Assembly (NCBI GenBank): GCA_011959925.1
Contig: BLMD01000161.1
Span: 1 to 64,000, forward strand
DNA: 64,000 nucleotides
DNA from: Lachnospiraceae bacterium
Lineage (GTDB): Bacteria; Bacillota; Clostridia; Lachnospirales; Lachnospiraceae
Reading direction: 5' to 3'
Positions 1 through 11,600 of this stretch are shown piece after piece (within the stretch, counting starts at the first letter, position 1; every line of letters starts with the position of its first letter). A program made the translations under genes and the position numbers. Under the pieces are notes generated by a model. It was not told the DNA's origin, searched no databases, and was given only the letters and a program-made list of their open reading frames with translations.

Positions 1-3000
1 CTCCGGCTGTGCTTGTGCATTCGAATAAAAGAATGCCAAAAGACGGTTCGTTCAGCGTGACATTTGAACCGACGAACGTGCTCAACAAGTTCGGATTTTT
101 CTATACATACCTGGATCAAGACAACTGGCTGTATGTGGGATATGAAACGGGGAAGGGAGGAAACTGGTATTATGAATATAAGGTAAACGGAAAGAGCGCA
201 TATCCTTCGATCCCGGGGCTTCCGAAGCCGGAAGTCGGCAAACGGATGAAAATTACCGTATCGTCCAGCCGCGAAGCGCTGACGGTCAGCGTCAATAACG
301 TCAGAAAAGCCATGAACAAACAGGAAGTCATGGATCTGACCGAGAAAGCAAACGGTAACGGAAAATTTGGTTTCCGTTCGGAACTTCAGATGGCGTACCG
401 GTTTACGGACGCGATGCTGGGCACGGAAGCGTTGTCGAACGACTGGGAATTTCTGGTAGACCGCGAAGGACAGGGATGCGGCGTGGCAGATCCGACGCCG
501 ATACATACCGTAAGCGGAACCGTCAGGAATGAGGCCGGTGAGACAATCCCGAATGCAATCGTGCGGATCGGTTATGACAGGGGCGAGACGGATGCGTCCG
601 GAAATTTTTCGTTCGGCGTAGAGGAAGGAACCCATGATATGTCGGTATCTGCAGCCGGCTACAGGCCGAGCAAGCGATCAGGCGTTGTGATCGATTCCGA
701 ACAGACGCTGGAGGACGTTACGCTTACGGCCAGGTCAACGGCGGGATATACCAACTGGATTCAAAAGGACAGCATAAAAGCAGCTGTCAGCAAAACATTC
801 CCGCAGGTCTATCAGTGCAAAGTGACGGTGAACGGGAGTGAAAAAGAATTTATGGGACAGGAAGAAGAGCTTTCTACCATAAAGATAAACGGAACAGAAC
901 TTACACCGGTTATGGGAAACGTACAGGTTAACGCCGATCACGCGCTGTATCCCATGACGCTGCAGTCCGCAGACGACGGCATTGATATAAACATGACGGT
1001 TAAGATTTCCGTGAAGGAAAACGACTTGACCTGGGAAGTGACGGAGATCAAAAAGAATGCCGGCTGCACGGCAAAGATCAATACCATCGAAGTGCCGGAA
1101 CTGAATCCGGTTACGATTTTGGACGTACATCAAAATGCCAAATTTGCGGGAGCGACGATTACGGGCGACGTCAATGCGAGCGGCGATGAAGAGATGACGT
1201 TCGGGGAAGATTTTGCTTCCGACTATTCTACGGGATTTGCGTATGCATTCCTGACGGCGAACGGCATTACCGCAGGCGCATGGAGTAACTCCGAAGCGGC
1301 GGGAGACCAGAGGATCACCAGAAACAACGGTGCGGACAGTATGGCTTTGACCAGTTCCGTATGGTACTATGAGTACGGTGATTTGGCGACGGATGCAGAT
1401 TATGACAGCGAAGATTATAAATATACGCCGGTAAGCGAACTGCCGAGCATGAAAATCTGCTTTGCCGGAGACGAAAACGGGGACGGCGTATCGGACTGGC
1501 AGGACGGCGCAATTGCATACCGTGATATTATGAATAATCCCTTGGGCTGGGAAAATACAAAAGACCTTGTAAATTATCGTATTTCCATGAACTTCAGCAG
1601 CCAGGCGACAAATCCGTATTTAAAAGTGGCGGATAATATCAAAAAAGTATATCTGGCAACCGACGGCCTGCCGCAGGCAGTCATGATGAAAGGATACGGA
1701 AGCGAAGGCCATGATTCCGCAAACTCGGAATACGGCAACATTGCGGAGCGCCTGGGCGGAGCGGAAGAATTAAAACAGTTGAATACGATTGCCCATAAGT
1801 ACCATACGCAGACGGGCATTCATATCAATGCACAGGAAGCGTATCCGGAAGCACAGAGTTTTAACGATAAACTGATCAATGGACCGGGGTCGAAAGGATG
1901 GGGCTGGCTCGATCAGTCTCTTACCATTAACCGTCCGTATGATCTGGGAAGCGGGCTTCGCTACAAACGTCTGCTGCAGCTGTATGACCAGCTGAACGAT
2001 ACGTCTCTGTACGCGAATCCGTGGCCGGGCGTTGTCGGAGAAGGCGAAGACGAAACGGTGGCGGATGCAGCCACGATTGCGGCGACGGTAGCCGAAAAGA
2101 AGACGACGACGGATACAAACCTGGATTTTATGTATCTGGACGTGTGGTATGGAGATTCCTGGGAGACGCGTAAGATTGCGCAGCAGTTTAACAGCCTGGG
2201 CTGGAGATTTTCTACAGAGTTCGGAAACGAAGGCGAGTATGACTCGACATGGCAGCACTGGGCGACGGAAGGCCATTACGGCGGTTCCACGATGAAAGGC
2301 GTAAACAGCGATATTGCCCGGTTTATCCGAAATCACCAGAAGGATTCCTTTGTGTTGAATTATCCTGAATTTAAAGGGACGGCGGATAATCCTCTTCTGG
2401 GCGGATTTACGTTAAGCGGTTTTGAAGGCTGGGGTTCCAACAATAATTTCAATACCTATATGACGGCGACGTTCGCAGAAAATCTGCCGACGAAATTCTT
2501 ACAGCATTATCTTGTTTATAAATGGGAAAACTACAATAAGGGCGAATCTCCGGTAGGAAACCATGAAAAACAGATTACCTTAAAAAGCAAAGACGGAAAA
2601 GACACCGTAGTCGTAACGAGAAATGAAACGCAGAGAAATGACAATTATATTGAGCGTACGATTACGTTAAACGGCAAGAAGGTCTTAGACGACGTGAAAT
2701 ATCTGATTCCCTGGACGGACGCAGATACAAAGGCGGAAAAACTGTACCATTACAACTACGAAGGCGGCGTGACCGAATGGGAGCTGCTGCCTGGCTGGGC
2801 AAACCTGAACAACGTAGTCGTATACAAGCTGACGGATACGGGACGGACGGAGAAACAGACCGTTGCCGTTACAGGCGGAAAAATCAGCCTGACAGCGGAA
2901 GCGAATACGCCGTATGTTGTGTTAAAGGGCGACGAAGCGCCGAAAACGGTGAAAGAATGGAGCAGCCACGCACATGTAACGGATACCGGATTCAACAGCT

Positions 3001-5372
3001 ATACAGGTACGGGAGACGGAAGTAAACTGAATGCAGGCGTATGGTCCGGAGATGTGCAGGATGACGGCGTGAACGTAGTCCGCATGACGACCGGAAATAA
3101 ATATTTGTCTATGGGAAGCGAACAAAAAGAGCTGGCAGTCACGACAAATATTACAGGATTAAAAGCCGGAACCGAGTATGTGGCGGCGGTATATGTAGAT
3201 AACCAGAGCGACGCAAAAGTATGGATCGACGTCAAAGGCGGAATCAGGGACGTATCCAATTATACGCTGAAATCTCTGGAGAAAAACTGGGTTCGCTGTG
3301 ATGCGCACAATAATGCGGGCCTTGCCAACAGTAAGATGCAGGTAATGCTGGTGTCTTTTACGCCGGTGAGCAGCAAGGCAGTTTTGACGCTGCGTCGGGA
3401 ACAGGGCGCGGGCGTTACATATTTCGACGACATTCGTATTGTGGAGAAAACATTGGGCAACTTCCAGGAAGACGGAAGCTTTACGCAGAATTTTGAATCG
3501 GTAGTACAGGGGCTTTACCCGTTTGTTATGGGACCGGCGCAGGGCGTGGATGATCAGGTGACGCATTTATCCGAGCTGCACGCTCCATATACCCAGTCAG
3601 GCTGGGGGAATATGATTCTGGACGATGTGATCGGCGGAAAGTGGTCTTTAAAACATCACGGGAATAACCAGGGATTAATCTACCGGACGATACCGCAGAA
3701 TCTGCATTTTGAACCGGGCGTAAACTATAAAGTGAGCTTCGATTATCAGGCGGGCCACGAAGATATGTATTTTATTGTAGTGGGAAACGGAGAAGACAGT
3801 AAGTATGTCTGGCAGTCACCTGAATACCTTGCCAAAACGGCGGCTCCTGCCACAGGACAGAAATCGACGACGGAGCATTATGAATTTACCGTGACCGGTT
3901 CTGCGAGCGGACAGATGTGGTTTGGGCTGTTCAGCAACGCTTTTACACAGCAAAACGGTGTGGAATACAGCTTTGGACAGACCGATTTTATTCTGGATAA
4001 CCTGGTTGTAACATCCGTACAGCTGGATGCAGCCAAAGTGACGTTAAAAGGCGTGGGAGACAGCCGCAGGCTGAATACGCTTCAGGATGTGACATGGACG
4101 TCTTCGGACGATACGGTCGTAACCGTTGACGAGAACGGATATCTGACTGCAGTCGGGAAAGGAAGTGCAACGATCACGGCTGCGATGAAAGAAGATCCGG
4201 AGCTTACGGCAGTGTGCGCCGTAACGGTTGAGGAATCCGCGGCAGCCGATATTTTGAATGAAAAACAGCAGGAAGTATCAAAAGCAGAAAGCGCATTAGC
4301 GACCGCAAAGGATCGTTTGGATGCGGCAAATAAGGCGCTGGAAGACGCAAATAAGGCGGTTCTTGACGCGCAGGGAGCTTTGGAAAAAGCACAGGCAGAT
4401 CTTGCAGCAAAAGAGAAAGAAGTAGAAAAACTTCAGGCAGAGCTTTCCAAATATCAGGCAGAAAAGAATAAAGAAGAAGCTGCCGTAGAGCTTGCGATCA
4501 CAGAATGGGCGCAGGCGCCTGAAGCCGATAAAGCTGTGAAACTGGAGAAAGTAAACGCGGCAAAAGCGGCGTTAAAGGTTGTGGAAGGCAAAATTGCAGA
4601 AATGGATCAGAAGATCATAACAGCTGCAGTAAACGTTTCAAAAGCACAGGAAGAAGTGGATAAATTAAAACCGTCGGAGCCGGGACCCAATCCTCCGGGC
4701 GGCGAAGATCCGGACGTTAAGGCGGCAAGTGAAAACCTTCAAAAAGCGCTGACTGCGGCAGCTTCCGTAAAAGGCGCAGGACAAAAGGATTACACGGATG
4801 CGAGCTGGAAGGCATTTATTGACGCATACAATGCCGCAGAGGCAGGCAAAAATTCCAAAGATGCCGCGGTATTAACAAAACTGACGGACGCGCTCAAGCG
4901 GGCGCAGGCAGCATTGGTGAAAGTGACGCTTGCAAAAGGAGATACCGTAATTGTGGATTCTGTTCTTTACAAAGTCACGGATGCAGGCAAAAAAACGGTA
5001 ACGGCAGTGAAAGGAAACGGAAATAAGACGAGAAAAACCCTTACGATTCCGAATACCGTTACGATAAACAGAATAGAATGCAAAGTAACCGAGGTCAGCG
5101 CAAAAGCGTTTAAGGGGTATAAGAAGCTGCAGACCGTAAAGATTGGCGCCAATGTGGCGAAAATCGGGAAAAACAGTTTTAACGGCTGCAAAAAGCTCAA
5201 GACCATGAAGATTGCTTCAAAGACATTGAGCAGTTTCGGCAAAGGGGCGCTGAAAGGCACAAGCACAAAATTGAAAGTGACGCTGCCGAAGAAAATGAAA
5301 ACTGCAAAGTTAAAGAAGAACTTGATCAGCCAGATCAAAAAAGCGGGAAATAAAAAAGTAAAAGTGAAATAA
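1..5372 (+). CDS. Endo-alpha-N-acetylgalactosaminidase (GH101), 5' end outside window
   Basis: Secreted glycosidase that releases Gal-beta-1,3-GalNAc from mucin-type O-glycans. The frame is open from base 3; alignment with the paralogue at 5669 suggests about 60 residues, including the signal peptide, lie upstream. Counting from the GTG at base 9, the order is: lectin-like N-terminal module, carboxypeptidase-regulatory-like domain (about 167-238), mutarotase-like beta domain, GH101 barrel with nucleophile Asp711 (YLDVW) and acid/base Glu737 (FSTEF), two beta-sandwich modules, a BIG2 Ig-like domain (about 1338-1410), a long Ala/Glu/Lys coiled coil (about 1415-1555), a proline-rich hinge, one FIVAR domain and a Lys-rich LRR_5 tail. 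No LPXTG anchor is present. The catalytic residues are placed by comparison with remembered pneumococcal and bifidobacterial GH101 sequences. Family assignment is firm; substrate specificity (core 1 only or broader) is inferred. Confidence 0.95.
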   Translation, partial: PAVLVHSNKRMPKDGSFSVTFEPTNVLNKFGFFYTYLDQDNWLYVGYETGKGGNWYYEYKVNGKSAYPSIPGLPKPEVGKRMKITVSSSREALTVSVNNVRKAMNKQEVMDLTEKANGNGKFGFRSELQMAYRFTDAMLGTEALSNDWEFLVDREGQGCGVADPTPIHTVSGTVRNEAGETIPNAIVRIGYDRGETDASGNFSFGVEEGTHDMSVSAAGYRPSKRSGVVIDSEQTLEDVTLTARSTAGYTNWIQKDSIKAAVSKTFPQVYQCKVTVNGSEKEFMGQEEELSTIKINGTELTPVMGNVQVNADHALYPMTLQSADDGIDINMTVKISVKENDLTWEVTEIKKNAGCTAKINTIEVPELNPVTILDVHQNAKFAGATITGDVNASGDEEMTFGEDFASDYSTGFAYAFLTANGITAGAWSNSEAAGDQRITRNNGADSMALTSSVWYYEYGDLATDADYDSEDYKYTPVSELPSMKICFAGDENGDGVSDWQDGAIAYRDIMNNPLGWENTKDLVNYRISMNFSSQATNPYLKVADNIKKVYLATDGLPQAVMMKGYGSEGHDSANSEYGNIAERLGGAEELKQLNTIAHKYHTQTGIHINAQEAYPEAQSFNDKLINGPGSKGWGWLDQSLTINRPYDLGSGLRYKRLLQLYDQLNDTSLYANPWPGVVGEGEDETVADAATIAATVAEKKTTTDTNLDFMYLDVWYGDSWETRKIAQQFNSLGWRFSTEFGNEGEYDSTWQHWATEGHYGGSTMKGVNSDIARFIRNHQKDSFVLNYPEFKGTADNPLLGGFTLSGFEGWGSNNNFNTYMTATFAENLPTKFLQHYLVYKWENYNKGESPVGNHEKQITLKSKDGKDTVVVTRNETQRNDNYIERTITLNGKKVLDDVKYLIPWTDADTKAEKLYHYNYEGGVTEWELLPGWANLNNVVVYKLTDTGRTEKQTVAVTGGKISLTAEANTPYVVLKGDEAPKTVKEWSSHAHVTDTGFNSYTGTGDGSKLNAGVWSGDVQDDGVNVVRMTTGNKYLSMGSEQKELAVTTNITGLKAGTEYVAAVYVDNQSDAKVWIDVKGGIRDVSNYTLKSLEKNWVRCDAHNNAGLANSKMQVMLVSFTPVSSKAVLTLRREQGAGVTYFDDIRIVEKTLGNFQEDGSFTQNFESVVQGLYPFVMGPAQGVDDQVTHLSELHAPYTQSGWGNMILDDVIGGKWSLKHHGNNQGLIYRTIPQNLHFEPGVNYKVSFDYQAGHEDMYFIVVGNGEDSKYVWQSPEYLAKTAAPATGQKSTTEHYEFTVTGSASGQMWFGLFSNAFTQQNGVEYSFGQTDFILDNLVVTSVQLDAAKVTLKGVGDSRRLNTLQDVTWTSSDDTVVTVDENGYLTAVGKGSATITAAMKEDPELTAVCAVTVEESAAADILNEKQQEVSKAESALATAKDRLDAANKALEDANKAVLDAQGALEKAQADLAAKEKEVEKLQAELSKYQAEKNKEEAAVELAITEWAQAPEADKAVKLEKVNAAKAALKVVEGKIAEMDQKIITAAVNVSKAQEEVDKLKPSEPGPNPPGGEDPDVKAASENLQKALTAAASVKGAGQKDYTDASWKAFIDAYNAAEAGKNSKDAAVLTKLTDALKRAQAALVKVTLAKGDTVIVDSVLYKVTDAGKKTVTAVKGNGNKTRKTLTIPNTVTINRIECKVTEVSAKAFKGYKKLQTVKIGANVAKIGKNSFNGCKKLKTMKIASKTLSSFGKGALKGTSTKLKVTLPKKMKTAKLKKNLISQIKKAGNKKVKVK

Positions 5373-5388
5373 GACATCATTTTCCGAA

Positions 5389-5434
5389 AGCGGATGCTGT
5401 AATTTCAGGATGACTGAAACAGCATCCGCTTTTT
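5389..5434 (+). terminator. Rho-independent terminator after first GH101
   Basis: A 12-bp perfect stem (AGCGGATGCTGT / ACAGCATCCGCT) is followed by a T run, starting 17 bases after the stop codon. Confidence 0.9.
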
Positions 5435-5478
5435 GCTGCGTTCATAGCGCAAAATGTCTAATATATATGGTTCATCGG

Positions 5479-5507
5479 TTTACTTTTCTGTAAAATTTTG
5501 ATAAAAT
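5479..5507 (+). promoter_or_regulatory. Sigma-A type promoter of second GH101
   Basis: TTTACT, 17 bp, TAAAAT. It lies 162 bases upstream of the start codon, leaving a leader of roughly 150 nt. The same -10 sequence and spacing occur before the third gene of the island. Confidence 0.6.
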
Positions 5508-5668
5508 ACATTTATTATTGTGGATACTGTTGACGGCATTTTGTTAATGCCCAAGAAAAATTTAGGTAGAGGAAGGAGGCAGATCACAAGATATTCGACA
5601 GAAGATATCGTTTGCTGTATACGGAAAAGTTTTAAGAAAACAAATTTATTTAAGGAGGTATGTAAAGT

Positions 5669-8600
5669 ATGGGAAACCGTAGATTCAAAAGGCTGCTGAG
5701 CTGTATGCTGGCGTTTGTGCTGGCATGTCTGCCGATGCTGTCCGAGTGGCCTGCGATGCAGGTAAATGCAGCGGAAGGAGAAACAACCTGGAAATATGTA
5801 AAAGCGGGAACAGGCAACGGGAACAGTCATGATTATGAGGATGCGTCCAAAACTCCCGCAGCTGTTTTATTAAACAATGCGAAGATGCCGGTAAACGGCT
5901 CGGTCAGTGCGAAAATTCGCTTTACCAATGATAAGCCGGCGGAGAATGCAAGATTCGGTATGTTTTATACCTATCAGGATACTACGCACTGGCTTTATAT
6001 AGGATATGACAATACTACCGGCTGGTATTACCAGTATAAAAACGGCAGCGCGGAATCGTATCCGAAACTGGAATTTTCGCCGTCGGCTCCGGTTTTGGAA
6101 CAAAATAAAGAATATGCGGTCACGATTTCTCTTGCGAATGAAGTGCTGGGCGTGACCGTTGTAGAGGGAACCAATGAGTATAAATTCACGGGCAGCGTTC
6201 CCGCTCTGAAGGAGCTTGCCGAAGCGGTCAATGGACAGGGAAGATTTGGGTTTCGGGCCGGAAACTTAAATGATGTGCAGACAGAGTTTATGTTTCGCGA
6301 CGTGATATGCGGAGATACAACGTATGAGAGCGGATGGAGCTTTTTGCTTTCGAACCTTGGTTCTGTTATGGAAGATAAAGTCGTGAAAGCGTATGACGTA
6401 ACCGGAAAAGTGAAAAAAGAAGACGGGACGGCTGCCGAAGGCGCGACGGTAAGGCTTGCCGGCAAGACCGCGACGGCAGACGCACAGGGAACGTACGCAT
6501 TTACCGGAATTGAAAACGGAACTTATGAGCTTGCGGCGTCTATGGAAGGGTATGAACCGATGACGAAGTCTGTTACGGTTGCAGACGCCGATCTGACGGT
6601 AGAGGATATGCAGCTTCAGTTAAAACAGGCGTCTGATTATGACACGTTTATCGAATCGCAGGAATTGAAAGCCGCGATCGACAAATCCTTCCCAAGAGTT
6701 ATGGAATATGAGATGAAAACCGGTTCTGCCGCAGGAAAAAAATTTCTGGGACAGACGAATGAAATCAATACGATCAAAATCAACGGCGTTGCTGTACAGC
6801 CGACGCTGCAGGGATTTGACAAAAAAGAAGATTCTGCGGTATATCGTCTCGGCATTGAGAACAGTGCAAGCAAGATTCTTCTGGATATGGAAGTAACGGT
6901 CAGTGTCAGTGAAAACGATCTGATATGGAAGATTACTAAAATCGAAAAGAAAGACGGATGCGCCAAGATCGGTACGATCGAAGTTCCGAATCTGAACCTG
7001 ATTACAATTGAGGGTACGCAGAGTAGCGCGCAGTTTATGGGAGCGGTAAATTCAGGAAGTGTCGACAGCACCGGCGACCGTGAGATTACATTTGCAAGCG
7101 GCGGGGGCTTTCAGCCGAATAACAGCGGAAGTTATGTGTATGGATTTGTATCAGGAAACGGATTAAGCGCCGGATTATGGAGCAATTCCGAGGCCAGGGG
7201 CGATCTGAGAGTCACGAGGAACAACGGGGCAAATTCCATATCTTTGACCAGCAACTTATGGTATTATGAATACGGCGATGCCGATGAGTCGGCCACTTAC
7301 GAGCATACGCCGGTCAGCGAACTGCCATGTGCAAAAGTCTGCTTCGCACCGGATTTAAATGACGACGGCACGGCAGACTGGCAGGATGGAGCGATCGCTT
7401 ACCGGGATATTATGAATAATCCTTACGGTTCGGAGGATGTTCCCGAGCTGGTAAATTACCGCGTGGTGATGAACCTTGGCGGCGAGGCGACAAATCCGTT
7501 TTTGATGAGCGCGGATAATATCAAGAAAGTGTACCTGGCGACCGACGGTTTAAAGCAGGCGATTATGCATAAAGGATACGGAAATGAAGGGCATGATTCC
7601 GCAAATTCCGAATACGGCGATATCGCGGAAAAACTTGGCGGAGAAGCGGAGTTCCGCAAATTAATTGAGATTGCCCATCAGTATCATACCGAGGTGGGCA
7701 TCCATGTCAACGCACAGGAAGCGTATCCGGAAGCACAGTCATTTTCCGACGATATCATTCTCGGTCCCGGATCAACCGGCTGGAACTGGATGGATCAGGC
7801 ATATGTCTTGAATAAATTGAAGGATCTGGGTACGGGACTTCGTTATAAACGTATTCTGCAGCTGTACGACCGGATCAACGGCACGTCGCTGTATGCGAAT
7901 AAATGGCCCGGCGTTGCAGGCCAGGGCGGCGACAAAGAAGTGGTTGCGGATGCGGCGACGATCGAGAGAACCGTGGCGCAGAATATAGCGGACGGAACCA
8001 ATATGGACTTTATTTATCTGGACGTATGGTATCAGAATTCCTGGGAAACAAGAAAAATTGCGCAGCAGTTCAATTCGCTGGGCTGGCGTTTTTCGACGGA
8101 GTTTGGAACAACGGGAGAATACGATTCCACATGGCAGCACTGGGCGACTGACGGCGCTTATGGAGATAAGAACAGTAAAGGAAATAACTCTCAGGTCATG
8201 CGGTTTTTAAGAAACCATCAGAAGGATTCTTTCGTTTTGAATTATCCGGCATTTGGCGGCGCTGCCGACAATCCGCTGCTTGGCCATATGTATATGAATG
8301 GGTTTGAAGGCTGGGGAAGCAACGATAATTTTGACGACTATATTACCAACACCTTCACAGAGAATTTACCCGCGAAATTCCTGCAGCACTATCTGATTAC
8401 AAAATGGGTGAATTATTCAGGCGTGGGCTCCGATACGTCCCCGTCCGGAAATATTGAAAAAGAAATTACGTTAAAGAGCGAGGACGGAAGCGAAACGGTC
8501 GTTGTTACCAGAAATCCCGTTCAGCGGCAGGACAACATAATAGAGAGAACCATTACGTTAAATAACACGGAGATTCTTCGGGACGGCGCGTACCTTCTTC

Positions 8601-11600
8601 CGTGGGAGGACAGCGATACAAAAGCAGAGAAGCTGTATCACTGGAACTATGACGGCGGAAACACGACATGGACATTATTAGACGGATGGAAAAATCTTTC
8701 AAACGTTATGGTCTATGAACTTTCCGACCAGGGACGCAGCGCAGGCAAAAGCGTTGCCGTATCAGACGGCTCCATTACGTTAGAAGCAAAGGCAAAAACG
8801 GCGTATGTCGTATTAAAAGGAGAAGAAGCGCCAAAGACATTAAAGAAAGGCTTCGGAGAGGATGCCAAGGTTGCAGACCCGGCATTTCACAACTATGCGG
8901 GAACAGGCGACGGTTCTCTGTTGGATGCTGAGGTATGGTCCGGCGATATTACGGATGCAAGCGTTCGCGTGAAAAAAGCGGCGAGCGGCGACCAGTACCT
9001 GATGATCGAAGATCCGGCAAAAAATATTACGCTTTCGACAACGATTTCCGATCTTGTTCCGGGGCAAAATTATGTGGCGCAGATTTATGTGGATAACCGT
9101 TCCGACAAAAAGGCGAGCATCGAGGTCAATAACGGAAAGAAAACGGTATCCAATTATACGTTGCGTTCGATAGCAGAAAATTATATTCGTGCCGATCTGC
9201 ATAACAGAACTGCGGTAGCGGGCAGCAGAATGCAGATTATGCTGGTTCCGTTTACGGCGGCTGATAAAACTGCCGTATTTACCTTAAAGAGGGAAGCGGG
9301 CGAGGGATATACGCACTTTGACGATATCCGTGTCGTACCGAAGTCCATCTATAATTATCGTGAGGACGGTACGTTTGTACAGGATTTTGAATCGGTAGTA
9401 CAGGGATTGTATCCGTTTGTTATGGGTTCGGGACAGGGAGTCAACGATCCCTCCACGCATCTTTCGGAATATCATGCGCCCTATACTCAGTCCGGCTGGG
9501 GGAATGCCCTGATCGACGATGTAATCTCCGGACGCTGGTCCTTAAAGCAGCATGACTGTTATTTCAGGGAAGGCTTGATATGCCGGACAATTCCGCAGAA
9601 TTTCCGCTTTGAAGCGGGCAAGCATTATGAGGTTTCGTTTGATTACCAGTCGGGAGCAACAAACGGATTTTACGTTGTGACCGGCAGCGGCGAGGGAGAA
9701 GCGATTTCGGAATATCTGCCGTTGGAAAAGACGACGTCAGGCGTAGCCGGACAGAAGTCCTGGACGAACCATTACACGCTGTATATCACGGGCTCGGAAG
9801 ACGGGCAGAGCTGGTTTGGTTTCTATAATTTCCCAACAAACCAGGGAGACAGTACATTCGGCGATTATAATTTTGTGATGGATAACCTGGTGATCCGGGA
9901 AGTGGATACGATACCGCCGTCGTTAAGCCTGGAGAACGCAATGCTTACATTTGACGGTGTAAACGGTACGCAGCAGATCGAAGCGACAGTGACCGGAGCC
10001 GAGAATCCGCAGATAACCTACGCTTCTGCAAATACTGCGATTGCGACAGTAGCGCCGGACGGAACGGTAACGCCGGTTGCGTTCGGCGAGACGATCATTA
10101 CGGTCACGGTGAAAGCGGGCGACCGGCTGCTTGTCCAGACGGTAGACGTTGTCGTAGACCGGGGAGGAAAGCGGAATCGTACGTTTAAACAGGCATATGC
10201 AAATGCATCTCAGTCAGGAACCGGCGCTGATAAGGCTGTGGACGGCAGCTCTTCTTCCGTGTGGCATACGCCGTGGAGCGGCTTTGCGGTTGGCGAGAAC
10301 AATCCGGCCATACTGACGCTTGAATTAGACGAAGGACCGGCATTTGAACACGTTCGGTTCCAGCAGAGAACGGACGGCGGCTCGAACGGTATTATCAAAA
10401 AATATCAATTCGTATGGGGAACCGAGTTTAATGAATCAACCCATACGGTTACCGGCGGCGCTTCCGGCTCGGCAGTCGCGTTAAGCGGCGCGCAGCTGCA
10501 AAACGGAGCATGGATCGAGGTGGATACCAGCGGTGTAAATCAGGATACGGTAAAATATCTGCAGATTCGTGTTCTGGAAGGGACAACGAATGACAGCAAC
10601 GGACCTTATGCGGCGATGGCAGAATTTGAAGCGTATTATAACCAGGATTTTTCCGGAAAAGATCCGGAGGAGGGCGCTGTAGATAAGAGCGGCCTGGTAG
10701 CGGCAATCAAAGAGCTTTCCAATCTGAATACATTTGGTTTAAGCGCAGCAGATCAGCAGAAGATCTATAAGGCGATGGAAGACGCCAATAAGGTTCTTTC
10801 CTCTGCAAATGCAACAGCAGCGGATGTTGCGGCGCAGATTACGGCGCTTGGCGCGGTCAAGACGGCTATGACGTCAGGCAAGAAGGCAGAACTTGAAACC
10901 ATGATCGCACAATGTGAAACTATCGATCTCAGTGATTTTACGGCAGATTCCGTGAAAGTTTTTCAAAATGCATTAAAAGCGGCAAAGCTGGCAGTGGAGA
11001 AGGAAACGACGAGTTCTTTTGACATCAACAACGCATTGTATACGTTGGAAAAAGCATATAACGATCTGGCGGGAGGTACGACGCCGAAGCCGCCGATTGG
11101 AGGCGGCGACGGCGACCAGGAAGAAGATCCCGCGCTGACACAGGCGAAGCAGAGTTTAAATCGGGCGCTTTCTTCCGCAACCGCTGTTAAGAATGCCGGA
11201 CAAAAAAATTATACGGCAGAAAGCTGGCAGGCATTTATTGCCGCATACAACGCGGCAGAGGCGGGAAAAAATTCCAAGGATCCCGCGCAGCTTTTGCGGC
11301 TGCAGCAGGCGCTGGCCCGTGCGCAGCAAGGTTTGAAAGAGCGGACATTAAAACTTCAGGAGTACACCGATGCGAAGACAGGAATGAAATTTAGGGTAAC
11401 AAGTATCGATAAGAAAACGGTGAAGCTTACAAAAGCAAAAGACATAAAGACCGTTAAAATTCCGAACGAGGTAACGCTCGACGGCTTCAAATGCACGGTG
11501 ACCGCAGTCGGAAGCAAGGCGTTTAGCGGATGTAAGAAGTTAAAAACTGTTACAATCGGCAGCAATGTAACGAGCATAGAAGCAAACGCGTTCTTTAACT

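Noticed and set aside
735..1133. Minus-strand open frame of 132 codons inside the first GH101 gene
   Set aside because: It is antisense to conserved GH101 sequence, has no ribosome-binding site and shows only shadow-like composition.
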